Shown one piece after another: positions 29,498-38,124 of a stretch of DNA of 64,000 nucleotides. Source of the DNA: an uncultured Pseudomonadota bacterium (lineage in GTDB: Bacteria; Myxococcota_A; UBA796; JAFGLY01). The translations under genes were made by a program, and so were the position numbers. Positions within the stretch are counted from its first letter, which is position 1. Every line of letters begins with the position of its first letter. Where the stretch lies: NCBI GenBank assembly GCA_937912125.1, contig CALDOK010000194.1, positions 17,284 through 81,283 of the forward strand, given 5' to 3'. A model generated the notes under the pieces. It worked only from the letters and a program-made list of their open reading frames with translations. It did no database searches and was not told the DNA's origin.

Positions 29498-30058
29498 ATG
29501 GAAGAGTACCTCGACAGCCTGAAAGACGACATGGCCAAGACCATCGATGCCTTCATGCGCGACCTGAGTACCGTGCGCACCGGGCGCGCGTCTCCGCAGC
29601 TGCTGGATGGCGTCCAGGTCCAGGTGGCCAGCTACGGCGCCACTATGCCGCTGAACCAGCTGGCCACGGTCACCGCGCCCGATCCGCGCCTGCTGGTGGT
29701 GAACCCCTGGGACAAGTCCACCCTGGGCGACATCGACAAGGCCATCACGGCTGCCGGCCTGGGGCTCAACCCCAACAACGACGGCACCATCATCCGGGTC
29801 CCCATCCCTGCGCTCACCGGCGAGCGGCGCCGGGAGATGGTCAAGCAGGTCGGTCGCTTCACCGAGGATGCGCGCATCCGAGTGCGCCGGGTGCGGCGCG
29901 ACTACAACGAGCTGTTCAAGTCACTCGAGAGCGACAAGGAGATCACCGAGGACGATCTTCGGCGGGCGCTGGACCTGGTCCAGAAGGCCACCGACGCTCA
30001 CGTCTCGAAGGTCGAGAGCATCGGTGACACGAAGCAGAAAGAAGTCATGGAGGTCTGA
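29498..30058 (+). CDS. frr: Ribosome recycling factor
   Basis: 186 residues, normal length. RRF splits post-termination ribosomes with EF-G. Motifs: STVRTGRASPQLLDG, the ATVTAPDPRLLVVNPWD region, NNDGTIIRVPIPALTGERRREMVK, and the helical tail VRRVRRDYNELFK. The ORF track shows it only as the end of a longer frame (28703..30058). The true start is ATG 29498, preceded by GGGAG. Confidence 0.97.
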   Translation: MEEYLDSLKDDMAKTIDAFMRDLSTVRTGRASPQLLDGVQVQVASYGATMPLNQLATVTAPDPRLLVVNPWDKSTLGDIDKAITAAGLGLNPNNDGTIIRVPIPALTGERRREMVKQVGRFTEDARIRVRRVRRDYNELFKSLESDKEITEDDLRRALDLVQKATDAHVSKVESIGDTKQKEVMEV

Positions 30059-30064
30059 CCCGGC

Positions 30065-30799
30065 ATGGATCGTCCCCTGCCTCGACACATCGCCATCATC
30101 ATGGATGGCAACGGCCGCTGGGCGAAGGCCCAGGGGTTGCCTCGCGTCGAAGGGCACCGAGCGGGTGCTCAGAGCGTGCGCGAGGTCGTGCGGGCAGCCC
30201 GTGCCCTCGGAGTGCAGGTCCTCACCCTGTACAGCTTCTCAACCGAGAACTGGAAGCGTCCCACCGACGAGGTGCGGGCGCTCATGTCCCTCCTCAAGCA
30301 GTACCTGCTCTCCGAGCGCCAAGAGATGCTCGACACGGGGATCAACCTGCGTCTGATCGGCCAGGTGGATCGCCTGCCCAAGCCCGTCCAGGCGGTCGCT
30401 CACGAGATCTGCCGCGCCACCAACACGGGGCGCACGGTGATGGATCTCAACCTGGCGGTGTCGTATGGCTCCCGAGCCGAGATGGTCGAGGCCGTCCGGT
30501 CCATCGCCGAGAGTGTTCGGCGGGGTTCTCTGCCTGTCAGCGCCATCGACGAGGCCCTGTTCTCGTCGCGGCTCCAGACCGCCGGCCAGCCCGACCCCGA
30601 TCTGGTGATCCGCACCTCAGGTGAGCTGCGCCTGTCCAACTTCCTGCTGTGGCAGGTGGCCTACAGCGAGATCTACGTGACCGACGTGTACTGGCCCGAC
30701 TTCCGAAAGCCGCAGCTGCTCGAGGCCATCGAGTCCTACCAGCGTCGCGAACGTCGCTACGGTGGCGTGGGCAACGAGCCCGGCCCCGGGGCGGGCTAG
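30065..30799 (+). CDS. uppS: Isoprenyl transferase (undecaprenyl diphosphate synthase)
   Basis: 244 residues. A cis-prenyltransferase that makes the C55 lipid carrier for peptidoglycan and LPS. Signatures: HIAIIMDGNGRWAK with the catalytic Asp, GHRAGAQSVREVVRAA, LTLYSFSTENWKRP, and the C-terminal RTSGELRLSNFLLWQ ... WPDF. It starts 7 bases after frr; its stop is immediately followed by the cdsA ATG. Confidence 0.97.
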   Translation: MDRPLPRHIAIIMDGNGRWAKAQGLPRVEGHRAGAQSVREVVRAARALGVQVLTLYSFSTENWKRPTDEVRALMSLLKQYLLSERQEMLDTGINLRLIGQVDRLPKPVQAVAHEICRATNTGRTVMDLNLAVSYGSRAEMVEAVRSIAESVRRGSLPVSAIDEALFSSRLQTAGQPDPDLVIRTSGELRLSNFLLWQVAYSEIYVTDVYWPDFRKPQLLEAIESYQRRERRYGGVGNEPGPGAG

Positions 30800-30800
30800 C

Positions 30801-31634
30801 ATGTTCCCACGCATCGCCGCCGGTCTGATCGGCGTGGCTGTCTTGGTCCCCTCGCTGATCTGGGGTGGGATCCTCACCGTGGACCTCTTCGTCTGGGCCG
30901 CGCTCGGCGTGGGGCTGTTCGAGTACGGCCGCATGGCCTTTCCCAAGGAGCCGGTGCTTCGCGCGGCGGTGGCCGCGGGCGGCGCGCTCGTCTACGCATC
31001 TCTGGTCTACCTGCAGCTGGTCGCGGTTGGGCCCCTGCTCATCGCGCTCACCCTGGGTGCCTTCCTGCTGGTCATGGCCGTCACTCCGAGCATGGAGGGT
31101 GCCGCCGACCGCGTGGGTCGTCTCCTGCTCGGCATGCTCTACGTGGGCGGGCTGATGGCGTTCATCCCCCTGGTGCGTCGACTGGACGACGGCGTCGGGT
31201 GGATCTTCGTGCTGCTGGCCGCCAGCTGGTTGGGCGACACCGGGGCCTACTTCGCGGGTCGCGCCCTGGGCAAGCACAAGCTGGCCCCAAGCCTCAGCCC
31301 CAAGAAGACCTGGGAGGGTGCCATCGGCGGCTTCTTCACCAGCATGGGCGGCGCGGTGTTGTTCGGCTGGCTCTTCGGTGTGGACGCATCATGGGTCATC
31401 CTGGCCGTCTTGGGTGGGGTGCTCGACGCCTTCGGGGTGCTGGGCGACCTGGCCGAGTCCATGCTCAAGCGCGCCTTCGGCGTCAAGGACTCGGGCGGCA
31501 TCCTCCCGGGCCACGGCGGCATCCTGGACCGAGTGGACTCCGTGTTGTTCGCGGCCCCGGTGCTGTACCTGGCGGTGCTTCTGCTCGTGCAGAATGGGCT
31601 GCAGCCCATTGTCTCCGCGGCGATTGGGAACTAG
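30801..31634 (+). CDS. cdsA: Phosphatidate cytidylyltransferase (CDP-diacylglycerol synthase)
   Basis: 277 residues from ATG 30801, one base after the uppS stop; the ORF-track start is inside uppS. A multi-pass membrane enzyme that makes CDP-diacylglycerol for phospholipid synthesis. Signatures: WLGDTGAYFAGRALGKHKLAPSLSPKKTWEG and the CdsA signature GDLAESMLKRAFGVKDSGGILPGHGGILDRVDS. The next gene is rseP, 10 bases on; dxr, which usually sits between them, is absent here. Confidence 0.96.
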   Translation: MFPRIAAGLIGVAVLVPSLIWGGILTVDLFVWAALGVGLFEYGRMAFPKEPVLRAAVAAGGALVYASLVYLQLVAVGPLLIALTLGAFLLVMAVTPSMEGAADRVGRLLLGMLYVGGLMAFIPLVRRLDDGVGWIFVLLAASWLGDTGAYFAGRALGKHKLAPSLSPKKTWEGAIGGFFTSMGGAVLFGWLFGVDASWVILAVLGGVLDAFGVLGDLAESMLKRAFGVKDSGGILPGHGGILDRVDSVLFAAPVLYLAVLLLVQNGLQPIVSAAIGN

Positions 31635-31643
31635 CCCTCATCC

Positions 31644-33380
31644 ATGGCGACACCCCTCACCATTTTTTTTGGCTTCATCGCGCTGGGGCTGTTGATCTTC
31701 GTACACGAGACCGGCCACTTCCTGGTGGCCAAGTTCTTCGGCGTACGGGTCATCACCTACAGCTTCGGCTTCGGCCATCGGCTCTTCGGTGTGCGCCATC
31801 GCGGCACGGACTACCGCGTCTCCATGATCCCCTTCGGGGGCTATGTGCGCATGTGGGGCGCCGACCCGTTCGAGGTCGACGAGGCCGAGGCGGAGGCCGA
31901 AGCCGAGCGCTCGGTGGCCGATGAGCTCGACCCCGCGCGTCCCCCTCGGCGGGGCGAGTGGGCCTTGCAAGACGTCTCCGTGTGGAAGCGGCTGCTCATC
32001 TACGTTGCGGGCCCCGCCGCCAACCTGGTGGTGCCGTTCTTCGTCTTCATGGTGCTCTTCATGGCGGGCGAGCCTCAGCTGGCCTCGGTGGTGGGCACAG
32101 TGGTGGGCGACAGCCCCGCGGCGCTGGCGGGTGTCCTGCCGGGCGACCGGGTGGTCGAGGTGGCCGGCCAGCCCGTCACCACCTGGGAAGAGATGGCCGA
32201 GCACTGGGAGCTGGCCGCCGCAGCCGGGAATTCAGTGGATCTGGTGGTCGAGCGCGGCGGTGTCCAGCTGGACTTCTCGCTGCCCAGGCCCGCCGAAGGC
32301 CTGACCACGGGCAGCGTCTACGACTTCGGCCTGCGGCTGGACGTGCCATCGGCGCATGTGGGCGTGGTCCACACCCTCTCCCCCGCTGGCCTCGCAGGCA
32401 TCGCCACCGGCGATCTGCTGGTCTCGGTGGGGGGCGAAGAGGTCGAGACCTGGCCGCAGGTGCGACGCCGGCTGGCAAAGGCAGGACAGCGGGTCGAGAT
32501 CGCCTGGCTGCACGGTGAGGAGGCCCACAGCGCCACCATGGAGGCGAGCGATGCCTGGGTGCCCCCCGCGGTGCGGGCGCTGCTGTCCGACCCCGCCGTG
32601 GACCGCTGGGGTCTTCAGACGGCCACCCTGTTCGTCGGCGGTTTCTCCGAGGAGTCCGCCGCGCTCGAGGCCGGCGTGGTCCAGGGCGGCTACCTGCTGG
32701 CCATCGACGGCAAGCGGGTGAACAGCTGGTTCGAGGTACTCCGTGCCGTCGCGGTCACGATGGTCGAGGACGGCGAGGAACGCCGGGCCACCGAGGTGAC
32801 GGTCACGGTGCTGCAGGGCGATGGCGCCTTCGAGCTGCCCATGTTGCCTGCGGTGCAGCGGGTCACCGACGCGCGGGGCCGCTACTACTGGCGCCCGCTC
32901 ATCGGTGTGGCCAGCCTGGGTGGCTGGGCCGAGAGCCCCAAGGTCAGGGTGTACTACTCGTTCCCACGGGCGGCCGCGCGGGCGGGGCGCGACTCGGTGC
33001 TCCTGGTTCGCTACACCCTCGAGCAGCTCTCGCTGATGGCCACGGGCGAGGCCTCCATGAAGGACAGCCTGGGGGGGCCCGTGGAGATCGTCCGCCAGAC
33101 TACCGAGGCCGCCAAGTCGGGCTGGATGTCATTCTCGCGCTTGCTGGGCATGATCTCCATCTCCGTGGGGATCTTCAACCTGCTGCCTGTGCCGGTGCTC
33201 GACGGCGGCCACATGCTCTTCTACGGTCTCGAGGCCATCCGCGGCCGGCCGGTCTCGCCCCTGTTCCGGGAGCGGGCCCAGATCGTAGGCGTGATGCTGC
33301 TGGTGGCGCTGATGATCTTCGTCCTGTACCAGGACCTCCTGCGCCTGCCCTTCGGCAGCCTCTTCGGGGGGGGCGAGTGA
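31644..33380 (+). CDS. rseP: Site-2 intramembrane metalloprotease RseP (M50)
   Basis: 578 residues, longer than E. coli RseP (450). The N-terminal helix carries the zinc motif HETGH (His21-His25); the C-terminal helix has NLLPVPVLDGGHML with the third ligand. Between them are two PDZ-like domains (VVGDSPAALAGVLPGDRVVEVAG; HTLSPAGLAGIATGDLLVSVGG) and perhaps a third degenerate one (EESAALEAGVVQGGYLLAIDG), which accounts for the extra length. Family role: regulated intramembrane proteolysis of anti-sigma factors and signal-peptide remnants. Its stop overlaps the tsaB start (GTGA). Confidence 0.95.
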   Translation: MATPLTIFFGFIALGLLIFVHETGHFLVAKFFGVRVITYSFGFGHRLFGVRHRGTDYRVSMIPFGGYVRMWGADPFEVDEAEAEAEAERSVADELDPARPPRRGEWALQDVSVWKRLLIYVAGPAANLVVPFFVFMVLFMAGEPQLASVVGTVVGDSPAALAGVLPGDRVVEVAGQPVTTWEEMAEHWELAAAAGNSVDLVVERGGVQLDFSLPRPAEGLTTGSVYDFGLRLDVPSAHVGVVHTLSPAGLAGIATGDLLVSVGGEEVETWPQVRRRLAKAGQRVEIAWLHGEEAHSATMEASDAWVPPAVRALLSDPAVDRWGLQTATLFVGGFSEESAALEAGVVQGGYLLAIDGKRVNSWFEVLRAVAVTMVEDGEERRATEVTVTVLQGDGAFELPMLPAVQRVTDARGRYYWRPLIGVASLGGWAESPKVRVYYSFPRAAARAGRDSVLLVRYTLEQLSLMATGEASMKDSLGGPVEIVRQTTEAAKSGWMSFSRLLGMISISVGIFNLLPVPVLDGGHMLFYGLEAIRGRPVSPLFRERAQIVGVMLLVALMIFVLYQDLLRLPFGSLFGGGE

Positions 33381-34063
33381 CGGCCGAGCCCCTGATCCTC
33401 GCGGTCGATACCGCGGGCCCGGTGGCTGGCCTGGCGCTGCTCCGGGGTGAGCAGCTCGAGGGCGCCTGGTGCGCCAGGGTCGTCCGGGGCGCCGAAGCGC
33501 GGCTGGCTCCGGCGGTGCAGGAGCTGCTCCAGGGCCGCCGGCCCGATGCCGTCGCGCTGGCCTCTGGGCCCGGCGCCTTCACGGGGCTTCGGGTTGGGGT
33601 GGCCACAGCGCTGGGCTTGGCCTCCGCATGGGGCTGCCCTGTGGTTCCCGTCTCGTCCTTGCTGGCGCGGGCGGCGCTGTCGCCTGGCCAGCCCCTGGTC
33701 CTGGCGCTGCTGGATGCGCGCAAGGGGCGCTTCTACGGCGGTCTGTTCGACACCCGCAGCCTCGTCCCCGCGCCGGTCGGTCCCGAGCGGGATCTGCCAC
33801 TGGCCGAGCTCCTGCCGTCCCAGCTCTGCATCGCCGTGGGGGAGGGGGCCGCGGTGAGCCGCGCCCAGCTGCTCGCCGCAGGCCACGGCCTCGCGATGCA
33901 GCCCGATGCCAACCCCGCGCCGGCCCTCGCGCGCCTTGGTGCCCACTTCCTGGCCCAGGGCCAGGGGCTGCCCGCCCACGCGGTGGCTGTCCGCTACCTG
34001 CGTCCACCCGACGCCGTGCCGCCCGCAGATGTGGTCGCGGCAGCCGCCGATCGTGGTGCATAG
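33377..34063 (+). CDS. tsaB: tRNA threonylcarbamoyladenosine biosynthesis protein TsaB
   Basis: 228 residues from a GTG overlapping rseP. TsaB is the non-catalytic ASKHA partner of TsaD in making t6A37 of ANN-decoding tRNAs. Signatures: LILAVDTAGPVAGLALL, ALASGPGAFTGLRVGVATALGLA and LLDARKGRFYGGLFD. No RimI is fused or adjacent. The end of the protein is Ala/Asp-rich. Confidence 0.93.
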   Translation: MTAEPLILAVDTAGPVAGLALLRGEQLEGAWCARVVRGAEARLAPAVQELLQGRRPDAVALASGPGAFTGLRVGVATALGLASAWGCPVVPVSSLLARAALSPGQPLVLALLDARKGRFYGGLFDTRSLVPAPVGPERDLPLAELLPSQLCIAVGEGAAVSRAQLLAAGHGLAMQPDANPAPALARLGAHFLAQGQGLPAHAVAVRYLRPPDAVPPADVVAAAADRGA

Positions 34064-34138
34064 TCACCCTCGCGCTCGCCCCTCGCGGGCCGTGCTATTC
34101 TCGTCCGAGACTACCCCAAGACACCCACCGGAGGACGG

Positions 34139-34369
34139 ATGAACGACGACGATCGCATCCTCATCGAGCGACTGGTTCCCACCAACGAAGAGCTGGAGGC
34201 GCTGGTCAAGGCTCACGAGGCCTTCGAGGGGCAGCTCGATGAGATGAGCAGTCGCCGCTACGTCACGGACGCCGAGCGGCTCGAGATCGCTCGCATCAAG
34301 AAGCAGAAGCTCCGCGGCAAGGACCGCATCCTCCAGATCCTGGCGGACCACCGCCGGGGCAACGGCTAG
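34139..34369 (+). CDS. Small DUF465 (YdcH-like) helical protein
   Basis: 76 residues, all-helical and highly charged (EELEALVKAHEAFEGQLDEM ... KKQKLRGKDRILQIL). The last segment matches the DUF465/YdcH pattern of a short coiled-coil protein of unknown function that is widespread in Proteobacteria. CGGAGGACGG precedes the ATG. It lies between tsaB and the Asd-like gene, 25 bases before the latter. Confidence 0.75.
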   Translation: MNDDDRILIERLVPTNEELEALVKAHEAFEGQLDEMSSRRYVTDAERLEIARIKKQKLRGKDRILQILADHRRGNG

Positions 34370-34394
34370 CCTCAGGGCCAGCGCGAGTGTAACG

Positions 34395-35417
34395 ATGTCC
34401 GAACGGAAGCTACGCATCGGCGTCACCGGCGCCACCGGAGCGGTGGGCCGCGAGATCGTCGCCATGCTTGGCCAGGTCGATCTGCCTGTCGGCGAGATCG
34501 TCCCCATGGCCTCCCCGGCCTGCACGGTCCACACCGTCGAGATCGGTGGAAAGAACGTCAGGATCGAGAACCTGAGCTCGGAGCTGGTCGCCAGCTGCGA
34601 TGTGGTCTTCATGGCCGTGCCGCCCGAGGTGGCCGGTGAACCCGTGCGGGTCGCCATGGACGAGGGCATCCCGTTGGTGGATCTCAGCGGGACCGTCGGG
34701 CCTGCGCAGGGCGTGCCCCTGGTGGTGCCCTGCGCCAACCGCATCGATCTGCAGGGGTTCAGGGAACACCAGGCGGTGGCTTCCCCCCGGCCCGACGTGG
34801 TCGGGCTCGCCACCTTACTGTCGCCCTTGATGGCTCAAGCGGGCGACCTTCGTTGCCGAGGCACCATCCTGCACAGCGCGGCTTCCGCGGGGCGCGCCGG
34901 CATCGAGGAGCTCTCGAACCAGGTGGTCTCCCTGTTCAACAGCCGCACGCCCCAGCGCAAGGTCTTCGAGCGAGGGCTGGCCTTCGACCTCGAGCCCACG
35001 GTCGGGACCGTCAAGTCCAGTGGCTGGACGGATCACGAGCTGCGGTGCGGGCTTCAGGTCGCCGACGTGCTTGGCCTCGAGGCGGATCGTGTCGCCATCA
35101 CCTCCGTGACCGGGCCCTGGTTCAACGGCATCTGCTTCGCGCTGCAGATCGAGACGGACGCGGGGCTGGACGCCGCCCAGGTCGAGGAGATCCTGGCCAA
35201 GTCGCCGAACATCCGCTCGAGCCTGTCTGGTGGAGAGTTCGAGACGCCGAGCCCGCGCTCCGCCGATGGGATCCCGGCCTTGTTGGTGGGCCGCGTTCGG
35301 AACGACCCCTCCGGGGGCATCATCCACCTGTGGGCGGCGGCCGATGAGCTGCGCTTCGGCGCGGCAGGCAACGCGCTCGCGCTGCTCACTGCGCTGCTCG
35401 AGGACGATCTGATCTGA
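34395..35417 (+). CDS. Aspartate-semialdehyde dehydrogenase-like protein lacking catalytic residues (Usg-type pseudoenzyme)
   Basis: 340 residues with the complete ASADH fold: NADP-binding GVTGATGAVGREIVAML, VFMAVPPEVAGE, and the C-terminal dimerisation half (LLVGRVRNDPSGGIIHLWAAADELRFGAAGNAL). The active-site loop NPNCST is replaced by SPRPDV (Pro133 at the catalytic Cys position), and the general-base GH motif reads TGPWFNG (Pro241 for His). It therefore should not form the thioacyl enzyme. E. coli Usg is a known Cys-less ASADH relative. Automatic annotation would call it asd; I advise against that. The function is unknown. Confidence 0.85.
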   Translation: MSERKLRIGVTGATGAVGREIVAMLGQVDLPVGEIVPMASPACTVHTVEIGGKNVRIENLSSELVASCDVVFMAVPPEVAGEPVRVAMDEGIPLVDLSGTVGPAQGVPLVVPCANRIDLQGFREHQAVASPRPDVVGLATLLSPLMAQAGDLRCRGTILHSAASAGRAGIEELSNQVVSLFNSRTPQRKVFERGLAFDLEPTVGTVKSSGWTDHELRCGLQVADVLGLEADRVAITSVTGPWFNGICFALQIETDAGLDAAQVEEILAKSPNIRSSLSGGEFETPSPRSADGIPALLVGRVRNDPSGGIIHLWAAADELRFGAAGNALALLTALLEDDLI

Positions 35418-35474
35418 CCTGACAGCTTGTCGGGGCCAGGGCCGCTCTGGCCGCTCCCTTGTCACGCTGTCAGG
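35418..35474 (+). terminator. Nested inverted repeat after the Asd-like gene
   Basis: CCTGACAGC and GCTGTCAGG form a perfect 9-bp outer stem starting one base after the stop codon; inside it GGCCAG and CTGGCC form a second stem. No U-tract follows. This is either a Rho-type/bidirectional terminator or a regulatory dyad. Confidence 0.5.
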
Positions 35475-35521
35475 TGGTGCCTCCGAGGCTCCTTGATTCC
35501 GGTGCTCGGAGGGCTCGCACG

Positions 35522-35552
35522 ACCCTGGCGTGGTTCTTGCAGACGCCAGGGT
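35522..35552 (+). promoter_or_regulatory. 10-bp hairpin in the leader of the surface/barrel fusion gene
   Basis: ACCCTGGCGT and ACGCCAGGGT form a perfect 10-bp stem with an 11-base loop, 36 bases before the start codon. It may be an operator or an mRNA leader hairpin. A TTGCAG and GATAGT 18 bases apart overlap its 3' arm and could be a weak promoter. Confidence 0.4.
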
Positions 35553-35587
35553 GCGGACTGGATAGTCATCGCCTGGAGGACCGCCTC

Positions 35588-38107
35588 ATGTGCACCATCG
35601 CAGCCATGGCTCGCAACTTCACCGCTCTCGCGCTGCTGGTTGCGTTGGCCCCACCGGCCTCTGCCGAGCCCACGCGGGTCGCGTGGAGTGAGGAACAGGG
35701 CACCGGCATCACGGATCTCTCCATCTCCGACGACGGGCGCTGGGTAGCGTTCATCGAGGAGGGTTCGGACGAGCTGCGCTTCCTGGACACCCACAGCTGG
35801 GAGGTCGTGGACGCGACGGCCGCCTGCGGCAACGGCAGTATCGGAGGCGTGGCTGTCAGCGGCCCAGACACGGACAACCTGTACAAGGTCTACGTGGGAT
35901 GCTCGGACGGCACCCTGGTGGGCGGCACGCTGGACGACTCCGGTCTCGCCAGCATCGGGGAGGGCTCCAGCTCCAGCGCCGACACGGGGGACGACACCAC
36001 CACCAGCAGCGGCGACTGGTCCACGCCCGTGACCCTCGACGGTGCCGGCGCGGTGCTCGCTGTCGAGACCGACGGCAGCTCCGTCTACGCCGTGGCCGAG
36101 GCCGACAGCGGCAACGAGCGCGTGCACAAGGTCGGGGTCGCTGACGCCACCGAGTCCACCAGCGGGTACCCGTCCACCTTCGGGCAGTCGGGCCTGGCGG
36201 ATAGCTGGCTGGGCACGAGCTACCTGTTCATCTCCCACGGTAGCCAGAAGGTCAGCAAGGTCCAGCTCTCCACCGGCTCCATCTCGCTGTCCAACGAGAA
36301 CATCAGCGCCGACATGGGCGACATGGACGCCGTCAACGACAACGCCGCCTTCCTGGCGGACGCGGACGGCGGCGTCATCCGGTTCAACCCCTCGGGGGGC
36401 ACCAACTCCTTCGACATCCTGTTGGATGACGTGGACGACGATCTGGTCAGCGTCCAGGCGCTGGTGATCGACGAGACCGAGAGCTTCCTGGCGGCCTACG
36501 ACAGCCTGGGGACCAGCACCGGTGAGGTGATCCTCTACTCCTTCCAGGCCAGCAACCTCAGCGTCGGTGACCAGGAGCTGCAGCGCTTCTCGGCCAGCCC
36601 CATCAACGAGATGGTGCGCCTGGATGGCTACGTGGTCGCCGGTGGTGAGACGGGTTCCCTGCAGGTCTTGACCGACCGCCCCTGGGTAGAGATCGAGGAC
36701 ATCGTCCCCGACGATCGGGTCATCTCCGGCCAGGAGGTCAACGTCTCCTTCACCTCGGACATGGCTGGCGACTGGGAGGTCTACCAGTCCTCGGCATCGA
36801 CCGGGGACACGGATCTGTTGGCCAGCGGGGACTGCGAGGCCGGCGTCGCCGCCCTCGCGAGCTTCACCGTGGGCTCGAGCTTCGACGAGGGCGACAACGC
36901 CCTGTTCGTGCTGGTCAGCTCGGACGGCAAGACGGGCCATGATCGCGGCACCGTGAACGTGGACAACCCGCCGAGCAAGGTGAGCCTGAGCGCCGAGGGC
37001 GTGGGCTTCGGAGACAGCCAGATCACCGTGGCCTTCGACGGGATCGACGATGCCGATCTGGGCTCCTACGTCGTCTATGTGACGGTCACGGAGTTCGAAC
37101 CATCCGACTGGCCCGAGGGCAGCTACGGCGGTCCGGACTTCGATGGCCCGGACGACCTGGACCTGCCCCTCGTGGTCACCGATGTCACGGCGGGCGAGGA
37201 TGTCTCCCGCACCATCTCCCCCGTCACCAACGAAGTTACATACTATGTGGCTGTCCGCGCCATCGACGAGGGCGGCCAGGAGAGCGCCATGAGCAATGTC
37301 GTCAGCGTCACCCCCCAGCCCACCATCGGCGCGGCCGAGCTGGCCGGCGAGACCGGTGGATACTGCGGCACCCGCAGCGCTTGGGGCTTGGCGGCCCTCG
37401 GCCTGGCCGGGCTGTTGGCCCTCGGCAGGCGTCGCGGTGTCGGCGTCGCCGTGCTGTTGCTGGCGCTGGCGGCTCCCAGGGCCGATGCGGCGGTGGACGA
37501 AGACGAGCACCCGCGCGCCAACGCCAGCATCGAGCTGCGCTATGGGCCTTTCTTCCCCAGCAACACGGCCGTCACCAGCGTCTACGGATCCTCGGGCCAC
37601 GGCGTGCTGTGGCTCGAAGGCGGCTTTCGTATCTCGCGCTTCGCAGAGCTCGACTTGGGGGCGGGGTTCTACCAAGAGCTCGGCACCAAGGTCAGCGTGA
37701 CCGACTCGACCTACCACTCCTCGGAACACACCATGATCACGGCCTGGCCCTTCACAGGGGCCCTCACCGTGCGACTGGACGTCCTGCACGAGCAGCTGCT
37801 CGTTCCCACCGCGCGCATCGGCATGGACTACTGGCTCTGGAAGGAGAACTGGTACGTAAACCCCGACGTGGGCGGCGACAGCAGCATCAGCGGCGGCGAG
37901 CTGGGATGGCACTGGGGCATCGGCGCCAACGTGTTGCTGGATCGTTTCGACTCCAAGCATGCCTCGTGGCTGGCCACCAGCACGGGCATCGACGACACCT
38001 ACCTGGTGGTGGACTGGCGCACCCAGAGCCTGGGGCAGTGGGGCGAAGACAGCTCGAGCATCCTGGATGGGTCCATGATCACCATCGGGCTCAAGCTGGA
38101 CATGTAG
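35588..38107 (+). CDS. Secreted FN3-containing surface protein with MYXO-CTERM-like motif, fused to an outer-membrane barrel-like domain
   Basis: 839 residues from ATG 35588 (GGAGG 8 bases upstream; ATG 35606 is an alternative). Order: signal peptide (FTALALLVALAPPASA); residues ~25-370, propeller-like beta repeats (SISDDGRWVAFIEEGSDELRF); a beta segment; an FN3-like domain (~465-580); then a MYXO-CTERM-like sorting motif: Cys593, hydrophobic helix (WGLAALGLAGLLALG), RRR. Such a motif normally ends a protein. Here the frame continues into a second signal-like helix (AVLLLALAAPRADA) and ~200 residues resembling an outer-membrane barrel with a terminal aromatic/hydrophobic pattern. It looks like two genes joined in frame. 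Confidence 0.75.
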   Translation: MCTIAAMARNFTALALLVALAPPASAEPTRVAWSEEQGTGITDLSISDDGRWVAFIEEGSDELRFLDTHSWEVVDATAACGNGSIGGVAVSGPDTDNLYKVYVGCSDGTLVGGTLDDSGLASIGEGSSSSADTGDDTTTSSGDWSTPVTLDGAGAVLAVETDGSSVYAVAEADSGNERVHKVGVADATESTSGYPSTFGQSGLADSWLGTSYLFISHGSQKVSKVQLSTGSISLSNENISADMGDMDAVNDNAAFLADADGGVIRFNPSGGTNSFDILLDDVDDDLVSVQALVIDETESFLAAYDSLGTSTGEVILYSFQASNLSVGDQELQRFSASPINEMVRLDGYVVAGGETGSLQVLTDRPWVEIEDIVPDDRVISGQEVNVSFTSDMAGDWEVYQSSASTGDTDLLASGDCEAGVAALASFTVGSSFDEGDNALFVLVSSDGKTGHDRGTVNVDNPPSKVSLSAEGVGFGDSQITVAFDGIDDADLGSYVVYVTVTEFEPSDWPEGSYGGPDFDGPDDLDLPLVVTDVTAGEDVSRTISPVTNEVTYYVAVRAIDEGGQESAMSNVVSVTPQPTIGAAELAGETGGYCGTRSAWGLAALGLAGLLALGRRRGVGVAVLLLALAAPRADAAVDEDEHPRANASIELRYGPFFPSNTAVTSVYGSSGHGVLWLEGGFRISRFAELDLGAGFYQELGTKVSVTDSTYHSSEHTMITAWPFTGALTVRLDVLHEQLLVPTARIGMDYWLWKENWYVNPDVGGDSSISGGELGWHWGIGANVLLDRFDSKHASWLATSTGIDDTYLVVDWRTQSLGQWGEDSSSILDGSMITIGLKLDM

Positions 38108-38124
38108 CGCGCGTCGCCTCGCCC

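Noticed and set aside
34395-35417. Annotation as functional asd
   Set aside because: The catalytic Cys and His are both proline; only the fold supports the name.
35462-37960. 832-codon minus-strand ORF opposite the surface/barrel fusion gene
   Set aside because: The plus-strand frame has a signal peptide, ribosome-binding site and domains; the minus frame has none of these.
35560-38107. Simple frameshift as explanation for the fusion ORF
   Set aside because: The frame is continuous through the junction with consistent GC-rich codon use; a missing stop cannot be excluded without reads, so it is listed as a finding instead.
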